Shown: one piece after another, positions 7,268 to 15,811 of the stretch
Layout of the letters: each line of letters starts with the position of its first letter
Numbering within the stretch: the stretch's first letter is position 1
From: a virus
Length of the DNA stretch: 35,929 bases
IMG/VR virus record: IMGVR_UViG_3300042292_001123
Span: 1-35,929 of that record
Direction: 5' to 3' (one strand)
Position numbers and translations under genes: made by a program
Notes under the pieces: generated by a model
Databases searched by the model: none
Told to the model about the DNA's origin: nothing
The model's input: the letters and a program-made list of their open reading frames with translations, nothing else

Positions 7268-10200
7268 ATGGCCGATGTCTCAGTAGAATTCGGCGCGAAG
7301 GATGTCGGGCTCGAGAAGACCCTCAAGACCATCCAAGACCAGATGGTTTCGCTGCAAGGCGAGGTCGATAGCGGCACCCTGTCCTTTCAAGAAATCTCGC
7401 AAAAGATGCGGGAGATCAAAACGGCCGAAGGCATTTTCGCAAAGCTCGGCGGCGAAGTCAGCGAAGCGGCAAAGAGCTTCAAAGAACTTGAAGATCAAAC
7501 CCGCCGCGCCGAGGCCGTCACCAAATCCAATCGGACTGCGATTGAGGTTTACAGCGACACCGTGGATGAGCTGCAAAAGCTCCTCGATGCCGGGGCGATC
7601 TCTCAAAAAACCTACGCTTCCGCCATCGATAAAGCCGAGGCCGCACTCAAAGCCGCGACCCCGCAAACGGAAGAAGCCAAGCGCGCCAACGAAGAACTCG
7701 AAGCCTCGCTAAAAAAAGCCGAGCAGGAAACAAGAGCACTAGCGGAGGAACAGAAAAAAGCCGAGGCCGTCACGAAAGCCAACCGCTCCGCGACGGAAAT
7801 CTACAACCAAGAAGTCGAAGAACTTCAAAAGCACCTTTCCGAAGGCCGAATCTCCATGGAGACCTTCGAAAAGGCCGTAGGAAAAGCCGACGCCAAGCTC
7901 GCTGCCGCATCCCCGCAAGTCGAAGAGATCGGCAAGGACATCCAAGACGCCGGGAACAAGAGCGAGAAAATGGGCGAGCAGAGCGGCATGGGATTTGCAA
8001 AATTTGTCGCTGGCGTCGGCCTGGGGCAAATCGCCGCCAAAGCCTTCACCGCAGTCCTCGATTCCGCTTTCGCTGCCGTGCGTGGCACGATCCAAGGATT
8101 CACCGACGCCCTCGACCTCGGCGGTCGCCTCTCAGACCTCTCCGCCTCCACCGGCGAGACCGCAGGCAAGCTCCTCGTGCTCGAGCGCGCCTTCGACAAT
8201 TCCGGCATCGGCGCGGAGAAAGTCGGCAGCTCGATCGCCAAGATGCAGAAGAACATCGAGGACGCCCGCGATGGCTCCGGCACCGCCGCCAATGCCTTCG
8301 CCGCCATGGGCGTTTCCGTGGACGAACTCGAAGGCAAGCTCCCCACCGAGCAGTTCAAAATCCTTTCCTCTGGCATCCAATCGATCGACGACCCCACCCA
8401 GCGCGCAGCCGCCGCCATGGGAGTCTTTGGAAAATCCGGTGCCGAACTCCTCCCGCTCCTCACCAATCTCGACGGCGAACTCGGCGAAGCCCGCGACACC
8501 GTAGGATCCATGGCCGAAATCATGGACCGCCGCAACGCCACCTTCGACGCCGTCGGCGACCGATTCAAAACCATCGGCGAAAAGGTCAGAGACTTCGCCG
8601 CAGGCATCCTCGACAAAGCCCTTCCCGCGATCGACGCCATCACCTCGGCCCTCTCCCGCATCGACGCCGCCAAGATCGGCCAAAACCTCGCCGACGCCTT
8701 CCTCGGTGGCGAGAAAGCGATGTCGGGATTTCAGGCTGCCGTGGATGCCATTTCAGTCGGTGAACTCGGCCTTGCATTCAAAGCCTTCTTCGAATCCGCA
8801 AAACTCCAGGTCATGCAGACCGGTAACTCGATCATCAACATTTTCTCTGCCGCCTTTGATACCGTCGCCGAAATCATCGCCAATGTTTTCCGCTCTGATG
8901 GCCCCACGCTCATGGTCATCAAGTCGGCTTTCGATTTCGTCGCCGGATATGTGAAAGAAAAAGTCGCCGGGTCTCTCGCCGACACTTTTGCAGGCATGGG
9001 GCCAATGTTTTCCGGCATGGCTGAGAGCCTAAAGCAAAGCGCCGAGGCCGGAGCAACCTCCGCCGAACTCGCCCTCCAACGCATCCCCATCGCTGCCGAA
9101 CTCGCCGCCGAAGACATCGGCACCAATCTCGCGGGGAGCGTGGATCGTTTTAAAGAAAACCTCGCCGAAGCAAACACTGAGTTTTTCAATACATCAGAGC
9201 AGGCCCAAAAAGTCGCCGACATCGAGGCCGAAATCGCCACGCGAGTCGGCGCTACAAACGCCGAACGCGCCAACACCACGGAGCAACTCGAAAAAGAAAA
9301 AGAGGCGCGTGCCGAAATCGCAGCCAAGGCCGCTGAAGATGCCGAGAAAGAAAAAGCCAACGCTGTCGCCCTGGTCGAACTCGAGACCGCCATCAACACC
9401 GCCAAGGCCAGCGGCAACGAGGAATTGGTCAAGTCTCTCGAAGCGCAAAAGCAGAAACTGGATAATGAAAAAGAGATCGCAAAGCTGACGGCAGAATACT
9501 TGCCGCTCGTCGGAAACAACGCCAAGGAAGCCGAACGCCTCGCGACCAACATGGTCAACGCCAAAAACGCCGCCGCTGGCATCGGCAACACCAACGCCGT
9601 CGTCACCATCACCACCACGGTGGACGACACGCGCTGGAAAGACCTCCTCGCCGAACTCTCCGCAAACTCCAACCCGAAAGCCATCGCCGTCGCCCTCGAG
9701 GTCACTGGCAAGGACAACCTCAACGAAGCTTTCCTGACGCTCCAGAACATGGAGCAAATTAACAAAAATTATCAGGCCGCATTTACGGCGATCGGCGCGA
9801 GTAGCATTGAGGAAGTTTTAGCCAACCTCCAAGGCATTCCCACCGAGTCGCAGCGCCAACTCGCCATGCAGATCACCGGCGAGGAGGATTTCGATCGCGC
9901 CGTCCGCAAACTCGATTCTGTCGGCCTAACAAAAGAGACCAAGCTCCTCCTGCAATCCCAGGGCTTTGAGTCCATGGATGCGTTCCAAAACCAACTCGAC
10001 GGCATCGTCGGCGACAAGCGCACCAAGCTCATTCTTGAAACACTGAATGTAAAAGACGCCGAAACCGCCAAAGACGCCCTCGCCGCGATCCTCAACAACG
10101 ACGGCAAAAAAGCCACCGTCACCGCCGACGCCGACATCACGCCAGCCGAGCAAAAGATCGCCGAACTCTCCACCAAAACCGCCAAAGTCCCCCTCGACGC

Positions 10201-10477
10201 CGACACCTCGCCGCTCCAGAGCAGCCTCAGTGCCTTCACCGCCACCGCCCAAAAGCTCACCCTCGACGCCAGCGACGCGATCAAAACCATCCGCAGCGAA
10301 CTCGAGAAGCCCATCAAACTCGACCTCTCCGGCGCGACCAGCTCCGGCGGCCCCGGCGACAACTCCCCCGGCGGCCCCGGCGACAACTCCCCCAGCGGCC
10401 TCACCGGCCTCGTCAACGACATCAAAACCCTCCTCACCACCCTGAGCCAAAAGCTCCCCACGCCTGCCCTCGCATGA
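7268..10477 (+). CDS. Tail tape measure protein
   Basis: 1069 residues, by far the longest gene, long helical Ala/Glu/Lys-rich coiled coil, placed downstream of the tail chaperones. It sets tail length and is thought to leave the tail ahead of DNA. An 84-residue tandem duplication is visible near the N-terminus: residues about 81-133 (AEAVTKSNRTAIEVYSDTVDE...) and 165-217 (AEAVTKANRSATEIYNQEVEE...). A hydrophobic patch around 240-275 (GMGFAKFVAGVGLGQIAAKAF) may insert in membrane. The C-terminus has a PGDNSPGGPGDNSPSG repeat (DNA at 10346-10393). It starts at ATG 7268 after GTAAGCC. Confidence 0.92.
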   Translation: MADVSVEFGAKDVGLEKTLKTIQDQMVSLQGEVDSGTLSFQEISQKMREIKTAEGIFAKLGGEVSEAAKSFKELEDQTRRAEAVTKSNRTAIEVYSDTVDELQKLLDAGAISQKTYASAIDKAEAALKAATPQTEEAKRANEELEASLKKAEQETRALAEEQKKAEAVTKANRSATEIYNQEVEELQKHLSEGRISMETFEKAVGKADAKLAAASPQVEEIGKDIQDAGNKSEKMGEQSGMGFAKFVAGVGLGQIAAKAFTAVLDSAFAAVRGTIQGFTDALDLGGRLSDLSASTGETAGKLLVLERAFDNSGIGAEKVGSSIAKMQKNIEDARDGSGTAANAFAAMGVSVDELEGKLPTEQFKILSSGIQSIDDPTQRAAAAMGVFGKSGAELLPLLTNLDGELGEARDTVGSMAEIMDRRNATFDAVGDRFKTIGEKVRDFAAGILDKALPAIDAITSALSRIDAAKIGQNLADAFLGGEKAMSGFQAAVDAISVGELGLAFKAFFESAKLQVMQTGNSIINIFSAAFDTVAEIIANVFRSDGPTLMVIKSAFDFVAGYVKEKVAGSLADTFAGMGPMFSGMAESLKQSAEAGATSAELALQRIPIAAELAAEDIGTNLAGSVDRFKENLAEANTEFFNTSEQAQKVADIEAEIATRVGATNAERANTTEQLEKEKEARAEIAAKAAEDAEKEKANAVALVELETAINTAKASGNEELVKSLEAQKQKLDNEKEIAKLTAEYLPLVGNNAKEAERLATNMVNAKNAAAGIGNTNAVVTITTTVDDTRWKDLLAELSANSNPKAIAVALEVTGKDNLNEAFLTLQNMEQINKNYQAAFTAIGASSIEEVLANLQGIPTESQRQLAMQITGEEDFDRAVRKLDSVGLTKETKLLLQSQGFESMDAFQNQLDGIVGDKRTKLILETLNVKDAETAKDALAAILNNDGKKATVTADADITPAEQKIAELSTKTAKVPLDADTSPLQSSLSAFTATAQKLTLDASDAIKTIRSELEKPIKLDLSGATSSGGPGDNSPGGPGDNSPSGLTGLVNDIKTLLTTLSQKLPTPALA

Positions 10478-11127
10478 GTGAACAAATTTATTCCACCCCC
10501 AATGCTTTTCCCCTTTTGCAAAGCTGGACGGTCAAGAGATTCGACACCGGCCTGCAAAATCTCACGGCGACCTATATTACCTCGGCCGACGCTAGTCTTG
10601 GCAATCTCCAGGCGGGATCCAGCCTAACAGTCGGTGGTGAGATCTTTTTAATTCACCCCGATCCAACAGTCTCCCACAACACGGACGCTTTCGACACAAT
10701 CAATGTCTCTGGTTACAGCATCCTCTCAGGCGCGGCCCCGAGTGAAACCGTTACAAAAAGCGTCTCCACTTTTACGGCGTGGAGAACATACTTGCGCGAC
10801 GGAGTTATCGACGCGGAAATCCAAAGCCAAATCCCCTGCATCGTCGAATTCGCCACCATCTCGAAAATCCTCGGACCAAACGAAACAGACACGGTTGCAG
10901 GGCCATCGTCGCCTTTAAAAATTTACAACACAGCCGGGTTCGATATTTCATCCTCCACCTTCACCGTTGCCCAATTATTCTCCGGCGGCCCCACCGATGT
11001 GACTTCGACCATGCAACTCACTCCAACCCTTGTTTCCGTCAGCGAAACAAAATTCGGCGACCAGATAAAAGAGCAGACCTTCGTCCACAGCGTCACTGGC
11101 CGGATTCACTTTGTCATTTCAATATGA
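10474..11127 (+). CDS. Minor tail protein (unrecognised family)
   Basis: 217 residues overlapping the tape measure end by four bases (ATGA). Beta-rich with many Ser/Thr: SWTVKRFDTGLQNLTATYITS, GEIFLIHPDPTVSH, then TAWRTYLRDGVIDAEIQSQ and a final TGRIHFVISI strand. Position immediately after the tape measure suggests a tail-tip or distal tail component, as with lambda M and L. No motif confirms this. Confidence 0.65.
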   Translation: MSEQIYSTPNAFPLLQSWTVKRFDTGLQNLTATYITSADASLGNLQAGSSLTVGGEIFLIHPDPTVSHNTDAFDTINVSGYSILSGAAPSETVTKSVSTFTAWRTYLRDGVIDAEIQSQIPCIVEFATISKILGPNETDTVAGPSSPLKIYNTAGFDISSSTFTVAQLFSGGPTDVTSTMQLTPTLVSVSETKFGDQIKEQTFVHSVTGRIHFVISI

Positions 11128-11417
11128 CCTCCTCCCCGCCGCTCTCCTTTGCTGGCCTGGCCAAAACGGCAGGACAGCCAAACACCGGCGGATACCCATA
11201 CCAACTCAAAGGCAAAGACCTCGACAAAAATTTCGTTTTTGCCACTGAGCTATTCCATGACGAGCAATTTTTCACCCACATCCAGCCAGGAGCCCAAGGC
11301 CACTCGACTCGGAAAATCTCCATGAAATTCCCCGTCCCTCAGCCGCCCACGAGCGGCAAATATGTCCTTGGCTCCATCGACGGCGCGCTCACCTGGATCG
11401 CCACGGAGGAATGCTGA
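11124..11417 (+). CDS. Small tail-tip-region protein
   Basis: 97 residues starting at ATG 11124, overlapping the previous stop. It has PFP-like SFAGLAKTAGQPNTGGYPYQLKG, then FFTHIQPGAQGHSTRKISMKFPVPQPP and SIDGALTWIATEEC. The last part looks like a short domain often found at the ends of fibre-associated phage proteins (a GALTWI strand). Function unknown; context is tail tip. The stop TGA at 11415 shares bases with the next ATG. Confidence 0.6.
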   Translation: MTSSPPLSFAGLAKTAGQPNTGGYPYQLKGKDLDKNFVFATELFHDEQFFTHIQPGAQGHSTRKISMKFPVPQPPTSGKYVLGSIDGALTWIATEEC

Positions 11418-11530
11418 TGCCAAACCGGATTTTTTTCACCACGGAGCACGGAGATCACGGAGGATTTGAAATGATCACAGCCCCGCCATCGGCCTTCCTC
11501 TCTGTGTCCTCTGTGGTTAAATTCCCATGA
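11417..11530 (+). CDS. Small open frame through the repeat element (37 residues, uncertain)
   Basis: ATG 11417 overlaps the stop of the previous gene (TGATG) and TGA 11528-11530 overlaps the next ATG at 11527 (ATGA). The frame passes through both arms of the palindromic repeat element and encodes MPNRIFFTTEHGDHGGFEM...FLSVSSVVKFP. The exact stop/start overlaps at both ends hint that translation is passed through the element to the next gene. The peptide itself probably has no selected function. Confidence 0.35.
   Translation: MPNRIFFTTEHGDHGGFEMITAPPSAFLSVSSVVKFP
11436..11519. repeat. Palindromic CACGGAG / CTCTGTG element (REP-like)
   Basis: Left arm CCACGGAGCACGGAGATCACGGAGG and right arm CCTCTCTGTGTCCTCTGTGG are imperfect reverse complements separated by about 40 bases, and the element is flanked by T-run and AAATT. 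This kind of CACGGAG-repeat palindrome is a familiar dispersed extragenic repeat of environmental bacterial genomes, so it looks like a host repeat that entered the phage. Related fragments are at 3856 and 35075. Confidence 0.7.
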
Positions 11531-12105
11531 CACTCGGCCGCACATCCTCCGGAGCCATCAAAATCAAAACCGACTCCCCCGGCCTCCGCGCCGTCGAGTG
11601 CACGTGTTGCGGGGGAGGCGGGTGTAGTATCAGCCAAGCTCAAATCGATTGGTTGAGAACCGTTACCGCCTATAAAGCCTCGGCACCTTTTGTCGGGCCA
11701 AATATGTCTGTGATTTCACTGACAACTCGCCAGCCAAACATCGCCTCACCGGGTGCGGATGATTTTGAGAAATTTACTCCTGATGGCTCTGGAATTTATT
11801 CAGGCATAACTGGAACGAGTTCTTGCGAATACGATTGCCAAGCGTATCCAGATGGCGGCTACTATTGCCCCGATGGGTCAGATAACCCCACCTATTCTGA
11901 AGATTTGGATGATTATGTATTTGAGGCCGCTTTCTTAAGTTTCACGGTTGTTGGTAATGAGCTTACAGGCGGATTTGCTGAAAATATAAGCACCGTCGTA
12001 TGTGAAGGCGGGCAAGTGGTATTCGATGAATCTTTTAATGGGTGCGGCGTCGAGTTGTATAACCGACTCAAAACATTACTCATTTCCTCTTACCCGGCGC
12101 CGTGA
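11527..12105 (+). CDS. Cysteine-rich tail-region protein
   Basis: 192 residues. It has a cluster CTCCGGGGC near residue 26, then a second Cys-containing part with CEYDCQAYPDGGYYCPDG, and later CEGG and NGCG, so disulphides or metal binding are likely. The middle is AT-richer than the neighbours. It follows the repeat element and ends overlapping the GTG of the next gene by four bases. Its place before fibre genes suggests an external tail component; family not recognised. Confidence 0.65.
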   Translation: MTLGRTSSGAIKIKTDSPGLRAVECTCCGGGGCSISQAQIDWLRTVTAYKASAPFVGPNMSVISLTTRQPNIASPGADDFEKFTPDGSGIYSGITGTSSCEYDCQAYPDGGYYCPDGSDNPTYSEDLDDYVFEAAFLSFTVVGNELTGGFAENISTVVCEGGQVVFDESFNGCGVELYNRLKTLLISSYPAP

Positions 12106-12407
12106 CCCCCCACGCTGAAATACTAGCCCGTCGAGCAAAGATGCTCGCCCGCTTCGGCGCAGCCGCTCACCGCTTCGCCCGCTCCGGCTTCGCCACCACC
12201 CCGCCCGAAATCCTCGCCGAGCGCGAAGCCACCTGCCGCGCCTGTGCCGAGTGGGACGCCGCCGCGATCAACAGCACCGGCCGCTGCCGCAAGTGCGGCT
12301 GCTCGACTTGGGCGAAGTTGCGAATGGCCACCGAGCGCTGCCCGCTCGGCAAGTGGGAAGCCGTCGAATCGAAACCGGAAACCGGAGTGCTGAAACCGGA
12401 AATCTAA
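12102..12407 (+). CDS. Small zinc-binding-like protein
   Basis: 101 residues from GTG 12102. The second half carries a metal-site pattern: CRACAEW, GRCRKCGCSTWAK, then CPLGKW, that is C-x2-C, C-x2-C-x-C and C. The N-terminus is an Ala/Arg-rich helix. Such small Cys proteins occur before fibre genes in phages of environmental bacteria, but I do not know the role. After the stop are 89 bases without a gene, with Ccgcc-rich direct repeats (TTCCGCC..., CCGCTCTCCGCTC). Confidence 0.6.
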   Translation: MTPHAEILARRAKMLARFGAAAHRFARSGFATTPPEILAEREATCRACAEWDAAAINSTGRCRKCGCSTWAKLRMATERCPLGKWEAVESKPETGVLKPEI

Positions 12408-12470
12408 CCGCCTCTTTCCGCCTTCCGCCATCCGCTCTCCGCTCTAGGAGACGCTCGGAAGCCCGCCCGA

Positions 12471-12495
12471 TTTGACACCCGCCGCTGGTCAGCGG
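12471..12495 (+). promoter_or_regulatory. TTTGACA motif plus CCGCTG/CAGCGG hairpin before the fibre start
   Basis: TTTGACA at 12471-12477 is followed by the small inverted repeat CCGCTG-GT-CAGCGG, ending one base before ATG 12497. The hairpin could hide the start site; there is no Shine-Dalgarno. It is one of eight intergenic TTTGACA copies. Confidence 0.4.
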
Positions 12496-12496
12496 C

Positions 12497-14128
12497 ATGA
12501 AACTCTTCCTCGACCAAAAAGCCCGGCGATTCATCAAATCGGCCGCGTCGAATGTCGCATTGCAAACGCTCGTCTTAAAACGCCGCGACCAGGTGCCCAT
12601 CGAGGTCATCTTCGTCGAGAACGGCGTGGCGATCGATCCCCCCGCTGGAACCCAGTCCACCGTTGCGCTCAAGACCTCTTTCAGCGACGCCAATTTTTTA
12701 GCTCTGGCGGCCCCCGGCCAAACCATCCTCGATTTGAATACATTGCCGGTCGAGGCCGCCTTCTCCTCCGATCCCGCCAGCATCTCTGCCTTCCTCGAGA
12801 TCCGCTGGACCGCACCGAGCCAGGCATTGCGCACCGCCACGCTCCAAGTCGAAATCCAAAACTCCGTCATCCTCGGCGACGAAGCCACCCCCGCCGCACT
12901 CCCCGACGGCAAAGCCACCCAAGCCGAAGCCGAAGCAGGAACCGACAACCAAAAGTGGATGACCCCCCTGCGCACCGCGCAGGCCATCGCCGAACTCGCC
13001 CCGCCACCGACCTGGGAGAGCGTTACCGGCAAGCCCACCGAGTTCCCGCCATCGGCCCACACGCACACCGCGTCGCAGATCACCGACTTTGCCTCCGCCG
13101 TCGTCGCCGTATCGCCGCCCGTCGATTGGTCAAGCCTCACCGGCAAGCCAACGACCTTCGCACCTTCCGCCCACACGCACCTCAAGAGCGAGATCACCGG
13201 CCTCGATGCCGACCTCGCCGCCCTTGCCACCGAAGACACTGCCCTCGGCCAGAGGATCGACTACCTCGCCGCCAATCTGGACCCAGCCGCGCTCGACAGC
13301 ATCGCCGAAGCAGCCGCCAGCATCGGATCGCTCCAGACCCAACTCGACGGCAAAGCCACCGCCGCCCAAGGAGCCAAGGCCGACACCGCGCTCCAACCCG
13401 AGCCAGTAGACTACCAAGGAGCCTACAACAACGGCGCGGACTATTTCCCCGGCCAAGTCGTCAGCTACAACGGCGAACTCTACATCCGCATCGGCGAGCC
13501 GAATCCCGGTTATCCACCGCCAGGGAGTTACTGGGCAGCCTTTGATCCCTCCGCCTCCCCCGCATTCAAACTCTGGGTCGATCTTTCAAAAGCCGACACG
13601 GTCCACACCCACGCCGCCACCGAGATCACCGGCCTTTCGAGCTACATCATTTCCAGTGCACCCGGCCTGCAAATCAACACCACGGTCCGAATCGGCGACG
13701 GCGCCACGACCACCTTCCCGATCGACGGCCTAGTCAGCTCTGACCCCGAGCATGTCCTCGTCGCCCTCAACGGCGTCACGCAAACCCCCACCACCGACTA
13801 CCTCGTCAGCGAAGCCACCGGCACCATCACATTCGACGAGCCGCCCGCCGCCGGAATGCAGATCTCCTGCACCGCCCTCGGCCTCCGCACCGTCCAGCCC
13901 CCGATCGATCCGACCCTCTACCTCTACGCCTTCGACCAATCCACCAACGGCCTCACCACCTACAGCGGACGCCTCCTCAACGCCGACCGCCCCGCCGCGC
14001 CAGCACTCCCAGAGACCGCCGCCACCTGGACCGTCAAGCGCAGCACCCTCAACGCCGCCGGCCAAATCCTCGCCACCGCCTCCGCCACCGGCTCGTGGGC
14101 TAACCGGGAGACTCTCGCATACCAATGA
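12497..14128 (+). CDS. Tail fibre / receptor-binding protein with HTH-repeat modules
   Basis: 543 residues. The N-terminal 150 residues are a beta domain like those that open phage baseplate or upper-fibre proteins. Then come two or more GKPT..PPSAHTHTASQITDF type repeats (about 174-235), the well-known collagen-like/short fibre repeat with TH-TASQIT. A putative carbohydrate-binding part (YQGAYNNGADYFPGQVVSYNGELYI, about 310) resembles chitin-binding CBM5/12 modules. The C-terminal about 70 residues (YAFDQSTNGLTTYSGRLL...GSWANRETLAYQ) recur in the fibre at 15411. The stop overlaps the next start. Confidence 0.8.
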   Translation: MKLFLDQKARRFIKSAASNVALQTLVLKRRDQVPIEVIFVENGVAIDPPAGTQSTVALKTSFSDANFLALAAPGQTILDLNTLPVEAAFSSDPASISAFLEIRWTAPSQALRTATLQVEIQNSVILGDEATPAALPDGKATQAEAEAGTDNQKWMTPLRTAQAIAELAPPPTWESVTGKPTEFPPSAHTHTASQITDFASAVVAVSPPVDWSSLTGKPTTFAPSAHTHLKSEITGLDADLAALATEDTALGQRIDYLAANLDPAALDSIAEAAASIGSLQTQLDGKATAAQGAKADTALQPEPVDYQGAYNNGADYFPGQVVSYNGELYIRIGEPNPGYPPPGSYWAAFDPSASPAFKLWVDLSKADTVHTHAATEITGLSSYIISSAPGLQINTTVRIGDGATTTFPIDGLVSSDPEHVLVALNGVTQTPTTDYLVSEATGTITFDEPPAAGMQISCTALGLRTVQPPIDPTLYLYAFDQSTNGLTTYSGRLLNADRPAAPALPETAATWTVKRSTLNAAGQILATASATGSWANRETLAYQ

Positions 14129-14352
14129 CAACGATCACCGAGAGCAACCTCAGCCAGCAACTCAATCTCTCGAGCTTCGACCTCACCCTGCCAGGCGTCG
14201 TCGTCGAGTATCCCACGCGCTCAAATTTCCCCAGCGTTGGAAAATCCGACCGCCTCTACATGGCGATGGACGAGGGGATGCCCTACCGCTGGAGCACCAC
14301 CGCAAGCGCCTACGCCTTGATGATCCCCGTGATCGACGCGGGCAATTTTTGA
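14125..14352 (+). CDS. Small fibre-associated protein
   Basis: 75 residues, overlapping the fibre end by four bases. Sequence LPGVVVEYPTRSNFPSVGKSDRLYMAMDEGMPYRW resembles the end of phage fibre modules in which an SDRLYMA...YRW strand follows; perhaps a fibre tip or assembly part. The TGA stop is part of a TTTTTGACA run (14348-14354). Function uncertain. Confidence 0.55.
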   Translation: MTTITESNLSQQLNLSSFDLTLPGVVVEYPTRSNFPSVGKSDRLYMAMDEGMPYRWSTTASAYALMIPVIDAGNF

Positions 14353-14374
14353 CAATCACCCCACCCACGAACAG

Positions 14375-14407
14375 CCCAACCAACCACCACCAACCTAAAA
14401 AAATCAA
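14375..14407 (+). promoter_or_regulatory. A/C-rich leader before the coiled-coil fibre gene
   Basis: CCCAACCAACCACCACC followed by an A-rich stretch runs up to ATG 14408. It contains hardly any G or T and no Shine-Dalgarno. It matches the leader of the capsid gene in style. Confidence 0.4.
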
Positions 14408-15325
14408 ATGCCGAACCCTATCATCAAACTGAAAAGAGGCAGTGGCCAGCCCGTAAATCTGCAGGGCTCTGAGCCAGCCTTCGACACCCTAAACAAGGTT
14501 TTATACATCGGAACCTCCGAAGGCGTTTTGCCTATCGGCGGTGAAGGCGTCTTCGCCAAAAAAACCTTCGTCAACAGCGCGGTAGAAGCCGAAGCCGACC
14601 TGCGCAGCGCAGCGGATTCGACGCTCACCACGAACCTCGCCGCTGAAGTCACCCGCGCCCAAGGTGCCGAAAGCGACCTCGCCGACGACCTCGCCGCCGA
14701 GACATCCGCCCGCCAGTCCGCGATCAGCGCCGCCGTTTCCACTTTGGAAGCAGCCGACACGACCCTCGACGGCAAAATCACCGTCGAGAAAAATCGGGTG
14801 GATGCGATCCTCAGCGCCTCCTCGGCCGACAAGGATAGCTTCGCGGAAATCGTCACCCTGATCAATTCGGTCGATCTGACCAACGACAACGCCCTGGCAG
14901 CCGCCATCCTCTCTATCAACGACGACATCGCCGCTGAAGAGACCGCCCGCACCTCCGGCGACTCCAGCCTCCAAGGCAACATCGACACCGTCTCGAGCGA
15001 CCTCAGCGCCCTGACCACCCGCGTCAGCGCCGCCGAGCAAGACATCCTGGACGAGGAATCCGCCCGCATCGCCGCAGTCTCCGCCGAGGCCGCAGCTCGC
15101 GCTTCGGATGTGTCCGGCCTCGAGTCCGACATCGCCGCAGTCCAGACCAATCTGGATGCCGAGAGCTCGACTCGTTCGACAGCCGACACCTCGTTGAGCA
15201 ACCGCATCACCACCCTCGAAAACGCCAGTGCGGACAGCCGCCTGACCGCAGTCGAGGCCGATGTGGCCGATCACGAACTTCGGATCTCCGCCTTGGAGAC
15301 GACGATCGATGGCGGCGTTTATTAA
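14408..15325 (+). CDS. Coiled-coil tail fibre with Mtd-type N-terminal domain
   Basis: 305 residues. The first 50 residues (IKLKRGSGQPVNLQGSEPAFD...LYIGTSEGVLPIG) match the pattern of the Mtd N-terminal domain, used by phage receptor-binding proteins for attachment to the tail. Residues about 60-295 are an uninterrupted Ala/Ser/Asp/Glu heptad-like coiled coil with repeated LES-D and AEE-ART segments, ending at ALETTIDGGVY. It looks like a trimeric stalk whose tip is supplied by another protein. The leader is A/C-rich; 85 bases follow with a strong hairpin. Confidence 0.75.
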   Translation: MPNPIIKLKRGSGQPVNLQGSEPAFDTLNKVLYIGTSEGVLPIGGEGVFAKKTFVNSAVEAEADLRSAADSTLTTNLAAEVTRAQGAESDLADDLAAETSARQSAISAAVSTLEAADTTLDGKITVEKNRVDAILSASSADKDSFAEIVTLINSVDLTNDNALAAAILSINDDIAAEETARTSGDSSLQGNIDTVSSDLSALTTRVSAAEQDILDEESARIAAVSAEAAARASDVSGLESDIAAVQTNLDAESSTRSTADTSLSNRITTLENASADSRLTAVEADVADHELRISALETTIDGGVY

Positions 15326-15344
15326 AAAATAACCAACCAACCCC

Positions 15345-15371
15345 GGCGGGGCGCTCAAATAGCGCCTCGCC
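15345..15371. other. Strong intergenic hairpin
   Basis: GGCGGGGCGCT and AGCGCCTCGCC pair over 11 bp (one G-U) around a 5-nt loop. No T-run follows, so it is not a classical terminator; it may slow transcription or protect mRNA ends between two fibre genes. Confidence 0.6.
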
Positions 15372-15410
15372 ACGCGGGGGGTCAAAACTCCGCAAAACAA
15401 AAAACGCCAC

Positions 15411-15791
15411 ATGGCAAACCCACAAATCATCCCAAAACGCAGCACGGTCACCGGGCGCATCCCGAGCACGACCGACCTCGCCCTCGGCGAGATTTGCGTG
15501 AACCACGCAGACCGCCGCCTCTACAGCCGCAACCCCAGCACCGGCGAAGTCTACAAACTGGCCGGAACCAAAGACGCCCCCGACCGCGTCTGGTCCTTCG
15601 ACATTTCGAGCGACGGCACCACCACCTACCTGGGCTACCTCCTCTACGGCGACTTCCCAAATTCCGGCAGCATCTACGACAGCGCAGCCTGGGAAATCTC
15701 CCGCACCATTTTCAACGCCGCAGGCACCACCAGCACCGAATCCAGCGCCACCGGCGCGTGGTCTTCCAAAACCTCACTTCAATTTTCTTAA
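15411..15791 (+). CDS. Short fibre with Mtd-like N-terminus and shared C-terminal module
   Basis: 126 residues. The N-terminal half (KRSTVTGRIPSTTDLALGEICVNHADRRLYSRNPSTGEVYKL) is another tail-attachment domain of the kind seen in phage fibres. The C-terminal half (VWSFDISSDGTTTYLGYLL...FNAAGTTSTESSATGAWSSKTSL) aligns with the end of the 543-residue fibre, including FNAAG/LNAAG and SATG(A/S)W. The gene looks like the two ends of a fibre joined without a shaft. Confidence 0.65.
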   Translation: MANPQIIPKRSTVTGRIPSTTDLALGEICVNHADRRLYSRNPSTGEVYKLAGTKDAPDRVWSFDISSDGTTTYLGYLLYGDFPNSGSIYDSAAWEISRTIFNAAGTTSTESSATGAWSSKTSLQFS

Positions 15792-15811
15792 ACCTCAAAA
15801 ATCCAACCACC

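Noticed and set aside
8731-9765. Long open frame on the minus strand opposite the tape measure gene
   Set aside because: Composition is Ser/Arg/Leu-biased with no domain; it mirrors the GC-rich third positions of the + strand gene.
12472-13545. Frame of 357 codons starting at TTG 12472
   Set aside because: Arg/His/Pro-rich shadow of the fibre gene; no recognisable domain.
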